From the NCBI GenBank assembly GCA_025934385.1, contig JAICYE010000164.1:1-5733 (forward strand): a stretch of 5,733 nucleotides of DNA. Reading direction: 5' to 3'. Every line of letters begins with the position of its first letter. Positions within the stretch are counted from its first letter, which is position 1. A program made the translations under genes and the position numbers. A model generated the notes under the pieces. The model did no database searches. It was not told the DNA's origin and saw only the letters and a list, made by a program, of their open reading frames with translations. This stretch comes from Acidimicrobiia bacterium. GTDB taxonomy: Bacteria > Actinomycetota > Acidimicrobiia > IMCC26256 > BP-133. Shown piece by piece: positions 1 through 4,838 of the stretch.

Positions 1-29
1 GGCCAACCTGCTCCGGTACGGCATCTATC

Positions 30-80
30 GAGATGTGCAGCGGTTAGCGCGAACCTATCGGGTTAACCGCTCCACATCTC
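30..80. repeat. 17-bp inverted repeat with 17-nt loop
   Basis: The left arm GAGATGTGCAGCGGTTA (30-46) and the right arm TAACCGCTCCACATCTC (64-80) are reverse complements except for one C/C mismatch (38 against 72). The loop contains its own small hairpin, AACC (52-55) against GGTT (61-64). As RNA it would be a long stable stem without a following T-run. It could be a factor-independent actinobacterial terminator for a gene ending near or before the left edge, or a protein-binding site of the putative element. The sequence does not decide between these. Confidence 0.6.
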
Positions 81-352
81 CGGGGCGGCTACCGATCAGC
101 GCTGAAATGCCGGCTCCTGCGCTATGACAAACAGGGAGCGATGTGCAACTCGCGCGAGCACTAGGAATCACTCGGTATTCGCGGGATACAGATCGAGCGC
201 CCGGGAGTCCAGCCGTGCGGCGACAACGGCGCGCCGTGGAAGTCGGGTTGGCCGTCAGGGGCGCGCGGCTCGAAAGAACCTCGGATCGTGACGGAGACGG
301 TGAAGTGCCGACGGCGCCCGGCGAAGTCCTCGCCTCCGAGCGGGGGTAGGGC

Positions 353-395
353 TTCTACCGGATCTTCTACCGAAACTTCTACCGGACGGGTAGAA
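353..395. repeat. Four TTCTACC heptamers at exact 12-bp spacing
   Basis: TTCTACC occurs directly at 353-359, 365-371 and 377-383. Its reverse complement GGTAGAA follows at 389-395, so four copies start at exactly 12-bp intervals. Each direct copy is preceded by C and followed by G. A partial inverted half, GGTAG, lies at 345-349. Regular spacing on one face of the helix is typical of cooperative protein binding. Sitting about 110-150 bp from the tRNA fragment at 504-527, the repeats are well placed as arm-type integrase or excisionase sites. Iterons of a replication origin are the main alternative, given the DnaA-like box next door. Confidence 0.7.
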
Positions 396-403
396 ACGGG
401 CAG

Positions 404-412
404 TTATCCACA
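404..412 (+). promoter_or_regulatory. Perfect DnaA-box nonamer TTATCCACA
   Basis: TTATCCACA matches the classical DnaA box (TTATNCACA) exactly and lies 8 bp after the last phased heptamer. A single nonamer can occur by chance, and I see no second close match nearby, so DnaA binding is only a possibility. Its closeness to the repeats makes a replication or copy-control role for the putative element worth testing. Confidence 0.35.
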
Positions 413-503
413 GGGACACGCTAACACGGCCGAGCATCAAATATGCAGGTCAAAGGCACTTTCTACGGACTCGGCAGTATGTGGCAGAACCCCTCGAATC
501 GAA

Positions 504-527
504 GTTCAAGTCCCCCCTCGCCCACCA
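504..527 (+). other. tRNA 3'-end fragment, probable attachment site (attR-like)
   Basis: The piece reads as a tRNA 3' end in exact register: G504, T-loop TTCAAGT (505-511), T-stem 3' strand CCCCC (512-516), acceptor 3' strand CTCGCCC (517-523), discriminator A524 and CCA (525-527). The five bases before the loop (CGAAG) cannot pair with CCCCC, and no GGGCGAG acceptor 5' strand lies where a tRNA would need it (about 450-456), so this is not a functional tRNA. Tyrosine integrases of actinobacterial elements and phages often cross over in the T-loop and leave such a 3' duplicate at the distal end. The orientation predicts the element on the left and the resident chromosome from 528 onward. The intact tRNA would lie at the other end of the element. 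Confidence 0.6.
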
Positions 528-609
528 CCGAGTCCCGCAATGAATCGACGCCGCCCGGGGTAGCAGTGCGACAGGGCAACAGCCGGCGATCGAGCCGCGG
601 GGGTATGGC

Positions 610-1464
610 ATGGCACTGCATGACATGGCAAAGGGCCTCGGGGAGGCCGAGGCGCTCGATCGGGTCGCCGGGCCGTTGGTCCGCGCCGCCAAGAAGCTCA
701 TCCCGCCCGGTCCCGTCAAGGACGTGCTGAGCGGGACGCCTATGGGCCATCCGCTGCACCCAGCCCTGACGGACGTCCCGATCGGCTCCTTCGCCGCCGC
801 CACCGTCCTCGACCTGGTCGGGGGGCGCCGGTCGCAGGACGCCGTGCGGGCGCTTCTCGCCGTCGGCATCGTCGCCACGCTGCCGACGGCCACCGCCGGA
901 TTGGCCGACTGGTCCGAGACCTACGGGCCGGAACAGCGCATCGGTCTGGTCCACGCCCTGTCCAACGTGGCCGCGCTGTCGCTCTTCGCCGGCTCGCTGG
1001 CCTTCCGGCGGAGCGGCCGGACGGGCGTCGGCCGGGCGCTGAGCCTCGCCGGCATGACGACGCTGTCGGTGGGCGGCTATCTCGGCGGCCACCTCACCTA
1101 CTCCCGCGGCGTCGGCGTGAACAACGCCTTCTACCAGCCCGAGCTGGAGGACTGGACGGCGGTGGCCGACGCCGGGGATCTCCAGGCCGGCAGCCCCACC
1201 AAGATCGAGGCGGACGGCGCCACGATCCTGCTGTACCGGGCCTCCGACCGGATCTACGCCATCGGGAGCCGCTGCAGCCACGCCGGCGGGCCGCTGCAGG
1301 AGGGCAAGATCGACGACGGCGCCCTGTGCGTCCAGTGCCCCTGGCACGGCAGCGTGTTCCGGCTCGAGGACGGCACGGTCGTCCACGGCCCGGCCAGCGT
1401 CCCCCAGGCCGCCTACGAGGTCCGGGTGCGGGACGGCCGCATCGAGGTGCGCCAGCGGCGGTGA
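610..1464 (+). CDS. DUF2231-Rieske [2Fe-2S] membrane fusion protein
   Basis: This 284-residue protein joins two domains. Residues about 40-170 form a DUF2231-type membrane domain, with the GHPLHP motif (46-51) followed by [10 protein letters not shown], and about four hydrophobic helices (roughly 57-72, 80-98, 113-131, 145-162). Residues about 180-281 form a Rieske domain of the ferredoxin/nitrite-reductase small-subunit kind. Its cluster ligands are visible as C222-S-H224 and C243-P-W-H246; C240 is an extra cysteine. The domain should bind one [2Fe-2S] cluster and transfer electrons, probably on the cytoplasmic face since no export signal precedes it. The partner and substrate are unknown. 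The start at 610 follows GGGGG (599-603) by 6 nt; M6 is an alternative. The gene stands alone and converges on the cupredoxin gene with an 18-bp gap. Domain identification is secure, physiological role is not. Confidence 0.9.
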   Translation: MALHDMAKGLGEAEALDRVAGPLVRAAKKLIPPGPVKDVLSGTPMGHPLHPALTDVPIGSFAAATVLDLVGGRRSQDAVRALLAVGIVATLPTATAGLADWSETYGPEQRIGLVHALSNVAALSLFAGSLAFRRSGRTGVGRALSLAGMTTLSVGGYLGGHLTYSRGVGVNNAFYQPELEDWTAVADAGDLQAGSPTKIEADGATILLYRASDRIYAIGSRCSHAGGPLQEGKIDDGALCVQCPWHGSVFRLEDGTVVHGPASVPQAAYEVRVRDGRIEVRQRR

Positions 1465-1470
1465 CGCCGC
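1455..1470. terminator. Candidate hairpin terminator at convergent gene ends
   Basis: GCGGCG (1455-1460) and CGCCGC (1465-1470) form a perfect 6-bp stem closed by GTGA, a GNRA-type tetraloop that contains the stop codon of the Rieske gene. No T-run follows. It lies just before the 3' end of the convergent cupredoxin gene, so it could limit read-through from either side, but GC-rich DNA yields such stems by chance. Confidence 0.3.
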
Positions 1471-1482
1471 GCCGGCCGCTCC

Positions 1483-1869
1483 TCAGGAGATGTTCAGCGA
1501 CGCGGGGTTGTGGGTGTCGGGGTGGTACTGGCAGTAGTAGGGGTAGTTCCCGGCCTTCGTCACCTTCAGGGTCACGCTGCTCTGCGGCGGTACATCGACC
1601 GAGAACGAGTGGTCCTTGGCGGTGACGCTGTGGACGCCGTTCTGGTCTTTGTTCGTGATCGTGATGGCCTGCCCGACCTTGGCGTCGACTTGGGCCGGGC
1701 TGAAGGTGTAGTTGACGCCCTCGTTGGCAATGGTGATGGTGGGGTTCGCCTGGTCGACGTTGGACGCCGGAGTGGCGCGGGCTTCATCGTGGGAAACGAT
1801 CCCGATGGCCGTGAACGATAGGGCGACGATGGCGGCGAGCGTGATGGCGAGCTTCGTTCTATCGAGCAT
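1483..1869 (-). CDS. Exported cupredoxin-domain protein
   Basis: This 128-residue protein has an N-terminal hydrophobic segment (about 7-25) and an ARA-T site near 32-33 that would suit signal peptidase cleavage, leaving a mature cupredoxin of about 96 residues outside the membrane. Copper-ligand positions are visible as H80 (in NGVHSV), C113 and H116 (in YYCQYHP). The residue where related CxxHxxM proteins carry the axial methionine is T119, with D118 and H120 beside it, so the site may be atypical or may not be blue. Such proteins bind copper and usually carry electrons or handle copper at the cell surface. No Shine-Dalgarno sequence precedes the ATG at 1869, and a promoter placed 8 bp upstream suggests a leaderless mRNA. 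It is divergent from the metal-importer operon, with a shared regulatory region. The fold assignment is firm and the partner is unknown. Confidence 0.88.
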   Translation of the reverse strand: MLDRTKLAITLAAIVALSFTAIGIVSHDEARATPASNVDQANPTITIANEGVNYTFSPAQVDAKVGQAITITNKDQNGVHSVTAKDHSFSVDVPPQSSVTLKVTKAGNYPYYCQYHPDTHNPASLNIS

Positions 1870-1877
1870 GAGTGCTG

Positions 1878-1906
1878 ACGATAGACGCGTCGCCCTTTCC
1901 TGACAA
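1878..1906 (-). promoter_or_regulatory. Sigma70-like promoter of the cupredoxin gene
   Basis: On the minus strand TTGTCA (1906-1901, five of six matches to TTGACA) and TATCGT (1883-1878, four of six matches to TATAAT) are separated by exactly 17 bp. Transcription would begin close to the A of the ATG at 1869, giving a leaderless or almost leaderless transcript. Confidence 0.5.
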
Positions 1907-1921
1907 TCCCCGGTCCGTGAC

Positions 1922-1951
1922 TTGAAATGAGAATCACTCGCAGATTAGCCT
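1922..1951 (+). promoter_or_regulatory. Importer operon promoter with embedded Fur/Zur-like box
   Basis: TTGAAA (1922-1927) and TAGCCT (1946-1951) are 18 bp apart and could be -35 and -10 elements of the importer operon; the -10 is weak. Between them TGAGAAT-C-ACTCGCA (1928-1942) is a 7-1-7 inverted repeat with five of seven symmetric pairs and ten of fourteen matches to the Fur-family pattern TGATAAT-N-ATTATCA. A Fur-family repressor bound here would block RNA polymerase when metal is plentiful, as is usual for uptake operons. Zur is the likely reader if the cargo is zinc; Fur or a Mur-type regulator is possible if it is iron or manganese. Confidence 0.45.
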
Positions 1952-1982
1952 CGTCCTCACCCCTCATGGACAGGTGCAACGC

Positions 1983-3050
1983 ATGCGAGTTCGGCGCTGG
2001 TCGGGTTGTCTGCTGCTGATTGCCCTGATCGGCGCGGCCGGCCCGGCGGCCGGCGCGACGCCGACGAGGGTCAAAGTCGTGGCCGCCGAGGACATGTGGG
2101 GGAGCATCGCCCGGCAACTGGGCGGCGACCACGCCGACGTGACCAGCCTCATCGCCGACCCTGACACCGATCCGCACGACTACGAGGCGACACCGCGGGA
2201 CGGGGCGGCGCTGGCCACGGCCCAGGTCGCCATCCTGAACGGGATCGGTTACGACGGATGGGCCCACAAGCTCCTGGCCGCCAACCCCTCCTCGAGCCGC
2301 AAGGTCGTCACCGTCGGTGACGTCGTCGCCGTCAAGGAGGGCGGCAACCCCCACCAGTGGTACTCCCCGAAGAGTGTGAGCGCCGTCATCGACGCCATGA
2401 CCAACGCCCTGCAGCAGGCCGATCCGGCCGACGCCGGCTACTTCGACAGGCAGCGGCAGACGTACCGGGCCGAGGCGCTCGAGCGGTACGACGACCTCCG
2501 GGCCCGGATCAGGACGCAGTACGGCGGAACGCCGGTCGGAGCGTCCGAGAGCGTCTTCGCCCCGCTGGCGGCGGACCTCGGGCTCAGGCTGATCACCCCT
2601 GAGTCGTTCCTCGACGCCATCTCCGAAGGCAACGATCCGACCGTCCGGGACAAGGCCACCGTCGACCGGCAGATCGCCGGCCGGCAGATCAAGGTCTTCG
2701 TCTACAACGCCCAGAACTCGACCCCCGACGTGGCCGCCCTCGTCGACAAGGCGAAGGCGGCCGGGATCCCGGTCACCTCGGTCACCGAGACGCTCACACC
2801 CCGGGGCGCGCCCTTCCAGGACTGGCAGGCCAACCAGCTCCAGCGCCTGGCCGACGCCCTGGCCGGGTCCACCGGACCGGGGGGTTCCGCTGCCGCCGGC
2901 GCCCAGGCGCCGGCGGCGCCGAGCGCCGGACTGCCTCACAGCGGGCCGCCGGTCCGCTGGCCGGTTCTCCTGGCCGCCGCCGCGCTCGTCCTCGGCGGGC
3001 TCGTGGCCTTCTCCGTGGTCCCCCGCCGGCGCCGGCTCGGGGGCGCATGA
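1983..3050 (+). CDS. Metal ABC transporter substrate-binding protein, C-terminally anchored
   Basis: This is a cluster A-I (TroA/PsaA/ZnuA family) binding protein of 355 residues that would capture a divalent metal outside the membrane and deliver it to the permeases encoded downstream. Probable ligands, by motif position, are H65 (DPHDYE), H124 (NPHQWY), E189 (SESVF) and E269 (VTETL). A Glu in third place resembles Mn-type PsaA rather than ZnuA, and the His-rich loop of many ZnuA proteins is absent. A Sec signal (about 1-25, ending AAGA-T) lacks a lipobox. After an Ala/Pro/Gly linker (about 297-316) come LPHSG (317-321), a hydrophobic segment (about 327-346) and RRRR, resembling a sortase sorting signal or a membrane tail. 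I prefer ATG at 1983 because GGACAGG lies 8 nt upstream; GTG at 1974 would add three residues. Its stop overlaps the ATPase start in ATGA. Confidence 0.9.
   Translation: MRVRRWSGCLLLIALIGAAGPAAGATPTRVKVVAAEDMWGSIARQLGGDHADVTSLIADPDTDPHDYEATPRDGAALATAQVAILNGIGYDGWAHKLLAANPSSSRKVVTVGDVVAVKEGGNPHQWYSPKSVSAVIDAMTNALQQADPADAGYFDRQRQTYRAEALERYDDLRARIRTQYGGTPVGASESVFAPLAADLGLRLITPESFLDAISEGNDPTVRDKATVDRQIAGRQIKVFVYNAQNSTPDVAALVDKAKAAGIPVTSVTETLTPRGAPFQDWQANQLQRLADALAGSTGPGGSAAAGAQAPAAPSAGLPHSGPPVRWPVLLAAAALVLGGLVAFSVVPRRRRLGGA
2892..2917. repeat. Perfect 12-bp inverted repeat inside the linker coding region
   Basis: GCCGCCGGCGCC (2892-2903) and GGCGCCGGCGGC (2906-2917) are perfect reverse complements around a 2-nt centre. 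In RNA this gives an 11-bp GC stem with a CCAG loop. It encodes part of the Ala/Pro linker before the C-terminal anchor. It may only reflect Ala/Gly/Pro codons in GC-rich DNA, but it could pause transcription or protect upstream mRNA. Confidence 0.6.
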
Positions 3051-3940
3051 TCCCCGCCGATTCCGCCGGCAACGAACAGATCGACGCCCTCGGCCCGGCC
3101 ACCGGGGAACGGTCCCAGGCGGCGGCGCCGACGGTGGTGGCGGCCGGGCTCTCGGCCCGGATCGCCGGGCGCCTCCTCTTCGGCGGGCTCGACGTCACCA
3201 TGGAGGCCGGCCAGCTCGTGGCGGTCCTCGGGCCCAACGGCGCGGGGAAGTCGACGTTCCTGCGGATGCTGCTCGGCCTGCACCCCCTGGCCGGGGGGTC
3301 GCTCGAGGTCCTCGGCGACCGGCCCGGGCAGCGCAACCAGGAGATCGGCTACCTGCCGCAGCGGCGCAGCTTCGACGCCTCCGTCCGCATCCGGGGCGTC
3401 GACCTGGTCCGCCTGGGGATCGACGGGCACCGCTGGGGGACGCCGGTGCCCGTCCTCCGGCGGCTGCTGGCCCGTGGCCGCGACGACCTCGAGCGGCGGC
3501 GGCTCGACGAGGTGATCGACCGGGTCGGCGCCGCCGGTTACGCCGGCCGGCCGATCGGCGAGGTCTCCGGCGGCGAGCAGCAGCGGCTGCTCATCGCCCA
3601 GGCGCTGGTGCGCCGCCCCCGGCTGCTGCTCCTCGACGAGCCCCTGGACAGCCTCGACCTGCCGAACCAGCAAGGCGTGGCCGCCCTCCTGCAGCGGATC
3701 AGCGCCGACGGCGTCACGGTGGTGATCGTCGCCCATGACGTGAACCCGATCCTCGGCTACCTCGACCAGGTCGTCTACATCGTCGGCGGCGAGGCCCTGG
3801 CCGGGCGGCCGGGGGCCGTGATCACCACCGGGACGCTGAGCCGGCTCTACGGCACGCCGGTCGAGGTGATCCGCACCCCGAGCGGCCGGCTGGTCGTGAT
3901 CGGCCAGCCGGAGGCGGCCTCCTTCCATGCCGACCATTGA
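3047..3940 (+). CDS. Metal ABC transporter ATP-binding protein
   Basis: This 297-residue ATPase powers the importer from the cytoplasmic side. All nucleotide-binding motifs are present: Walker A GPNGAGKST (62-70), Q-loop Q105 in YLPQR, signature VSGGEQQR (173-180), Walker B LLLLDEP (193-199), D-loop around S202-L203-D204, and switch H230 in VAHD. It resembles ZnuC/MntB-type subunits but is longer than the usual roughly 250 residues. The first 28 residues form a polar, Ala-rich extension before the ABC core, and about 40 residues follow the last core strand (from TGTLSRLYGTPVEV on). The start at 3047 is supported by its ATGA overlap with the binding-protein stop; GGGGG (3039-3043) is the only Shine-Dalgarno candidate, so coupling is likely. 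The stop overlaps the next gene by 14 nt. Metal specificity cannot be read from this subunit. Confidence 0.93.
   Translation: MIPADSAGNEQIDALGPATGERSQAAAPTVVAAGLSARIAGRLLFGGLDVTMEAGQLVAVLGPNGAGKSTFLRMLLGLHPLAGGSLEVLGDRPGQRNQEIGYLPQRRSFDASVRIRGVDLVRLGIDGHRWGTPVPVLRRLLARGRDDLERRRLDEVIDRVGAAGYAGRPIGEVSGGEQQRLLIAQALVRRPRLLLLDEPLDSLDLPNQQGVAALLQRISADGVTVVIVAHDVNPILGYLDQVVYIVGGEALAGRPGAVITTGTLSRLYGTPVEVIRTPSGRLVVIGQPEAASFHADH
3910..3922 (+). promoter_or_regulatory. Ribosome binding site of permease 1 inside a small hairpin
   Basis: GGAGG (3910-3914) is the only good Shine-Dalgarno match before the ATG at 3927, though its 12-nt spacing is long. It is perfectly complementary to CCTCC (3918-3922) across a 3-nt loop. 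Ribosomes finishing the ATPase gene, whose stop is at 3938-3940, would melt this stem and expose the site, which suggests translational coupling. Confidence 0.4.
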
Positions 3941-4838
3941 CGGCTGGCCGCGGCTGGTGGCCGCCGCCCCCCGGCTGACGTGGGACCTCCACCACGACCT
4001 CCACGAGCTGCTCCGGTACCCGTTCATGCGCAACGCCTTCGTCGCCGGGGCCGTCGCCGCGCTCATGTGCGGGGCGATCGGCTGGTTCGCCGTGCTCCGG
4101 GGGGAGACGTACGCCGCCCACACCCTGGCCACGGCCGCCTTTCCCGGCGCCTCGGGAGCCGTCTACCTGGGACTGGCGCCGCTCGTCGGCTACTTCGCCT
4201 TCGCGGTGGCCGGGGCCGGGCTCATCGCCTGGCTCAGCCCTCCGGGCAGCGGCCACCGTGAACGCCATTCCGCCACCGTCGGCGCCGTGCAGGCGATGGC
4301 CCTGGCCCTCGGGTTCTGGTTCGTCAGCCTCTACCGGGGCTTCCTCTCCAGCCTGAGTGGGTTCCTCTTCGGGTCGTTCCTCGGTGTGACCCACGACGAC
4401 GTGATGGTCCTGACGGCCACGGCCGCCGTGGCCCTCGGTCTCCTGGCCGTTCTCGGCCGGCCGCTGTTCTTCGCCTCGGTCGATCCCCGGGTGGCGGAAG
4501 CGTCGGGCGTGCCGGTCCGGGCCGTGTCGCTGCTCTACCTCGTGCTGCTCGGCTGTGCGGTGGCCGAGGCCAGCCAGTTCACCGGCGTCCTGCTCGTCCT
4601 CGCCCTCCTGGTGGTCCCCGCCGCCACCGCCTCGGCGCTCACCGCCCGTCCCGCCGCCGGCGTCGTCCTCTCGGTCGCCGTCGCGCTGGCCACCGCGTGG
4701 GGGGGCCTGGCGGCCGCCTACTTCACCAACCGGCCGGTGGGCTTCTGGGTCACCTCGGTCGGATTCACCGGCTACGTGCTGGCCCGGGGGACGGCCGCCG
4801 TCCGGGGACGCTGGGGCGGGCGGGTGATGGTCGCATGA
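3927..4838 (+). CDS. Metal ABC transporter permease, ABC-3 family (first of two)
   Basis: This 303-residue integral membrane protein belongs to the ABC-3 (ZnuB/MntC/TroC-like) permease family. Signatures seen are YPFMRNAFVAG (31-41), RGETYAAHTLATAAFPGASG (58-77, with H65 in the conserved AH position), SVDPRVAEASGVPV (184-197) and GVLLVLALLVVPAATA (220-235). Hydrophobic segments run almost throughout, consistent with the eight or nine helices of the family. It would form the metal channel with the second permease, and the cytoplasmic DPRVAEA loop is the likely ATPase contact. A histidine group L21-H-H-D-L-H26 precedes the first helix and may lie in the cytoplasm. The gene overlaps the ATPase by 14 nt and the second permease by the ATGA tetranucleotide, so all four proteins are probably made in fixed ratio. 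Confidence 0.92.
   Translation: MPTIDGWPRLVAAAPRLTWDLHHDLHELLRYPFMRNAFVAGAVAALMCGAIGWFAVLRGETYAAHTLATAAFPGASGAVYLGLAPLVGYFAFAVAGAGLIAWLSPPGSGHRERHSATVGAVQAMALALGFWFVSLYRGFLSSLSGFLFGSFLGVTHDDVMVLTATAAVALGLLAVLGRPLFFASVDPRVAEASGVPVRAVSLLYLVLLGCAVAEASQFTGVLLVLALLVVPAATASALTARPAAGVVLSVAVALATAWGGLAAAYFTNRPVGFWVTSVGFTGYVLARGTAAVRGRWGGRVMVA

Larger units (their letters stand above)
1..609. other. Gene-poor 5' region, probable end of an integrated element
   Basis: I see no reading frame here with a convincing protein sequence on either strand. The stretch is visibly less GC-rich than the rest of the window and lacks the strong third-position GC bias seen after 610. It holds an inverted repeat (30-80), phased heptamer repeats (353-395), a DnaA-box nonamer (404-412) and a tRNA 3'-end fragment (504-527), each listed separately. 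A reading frame entering from the left edge stays open to a TGA at 125-127 and could be the tail of an upstream gene, but its product (beginning ANLLRYGIYRD) is not recognisable. My inference is that 1 to about 503 is the distal arm of an integrative element and 528-609 is resident leader DNA of the next gene. Confidence 0.4.

Noticed and set aside
8..19. Twelve-base match CTGCTCCGGTAC between the left edge and permease 1 (4008-4019)
   Set aside because: It is short and has no extended similarity on either side; chance in GC-rich DNA, or similar codons for Leu-Leu-Arg-Tyr, explains it.
143..349. Small plus-strand reading frame of 68 codons starting with GTG after AGGGAG
   Set aside because: The product is Arg-rich without recognisable motifs and looks like a random translation. 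An alternative ATG at 141 gives only seven codons (MCNSREH) and no sign of a leader-peptide system.
450..527. A functional tRNA gene ending at 527
   Set aside because: The T-stem 5' strand CGAAG does not pair with CCCCC, and no acceptor strand complementary to CTCGCCC lies at the required distance upstream.
443..730. Plus-strand reading frame crossing the tRNA fragment into the Rieske gene
   Set aside because: It translates the tRNA piece and then runs out of frame through the well-supported gene at 610; the product is low-complexity Ser/Arg/Pro.
463..1386. Long minus-strand open frame of 307 codons opposite the Rieske gene
   Set aside because: It is the antisense shadow of a GC-rich gene, with Gly/Arg/Ala-rich sequence and no domain. 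The Rieske and DUF2231 motifs are on the plus strand.
1940..1958. DtxR/IdeR-type operator around TTAGCCT (1945-1951)
   Set aside because: The central heptamer matches the iron-box core, but the flanks agree at few positions and the right half lacks the symmetric AACCTAA, so the Fur-like box just upstream is better supported.
1572..2939. Minus-strand open frame of 455 codons covering part of the cupredoxin gene and the binding-protein gene
   Set aside because: It crosses two well-supported genes in other frames and a promoter region, and its product is an Arg/Gly/Pro-rich shadow.
2936..4132. Minus-strand open frame of 398 codons opposite the ATPase
   Set aside because: The opposite strand carries every ABC ATPase motif in order, and the minus-strand product has no recognisable domain.
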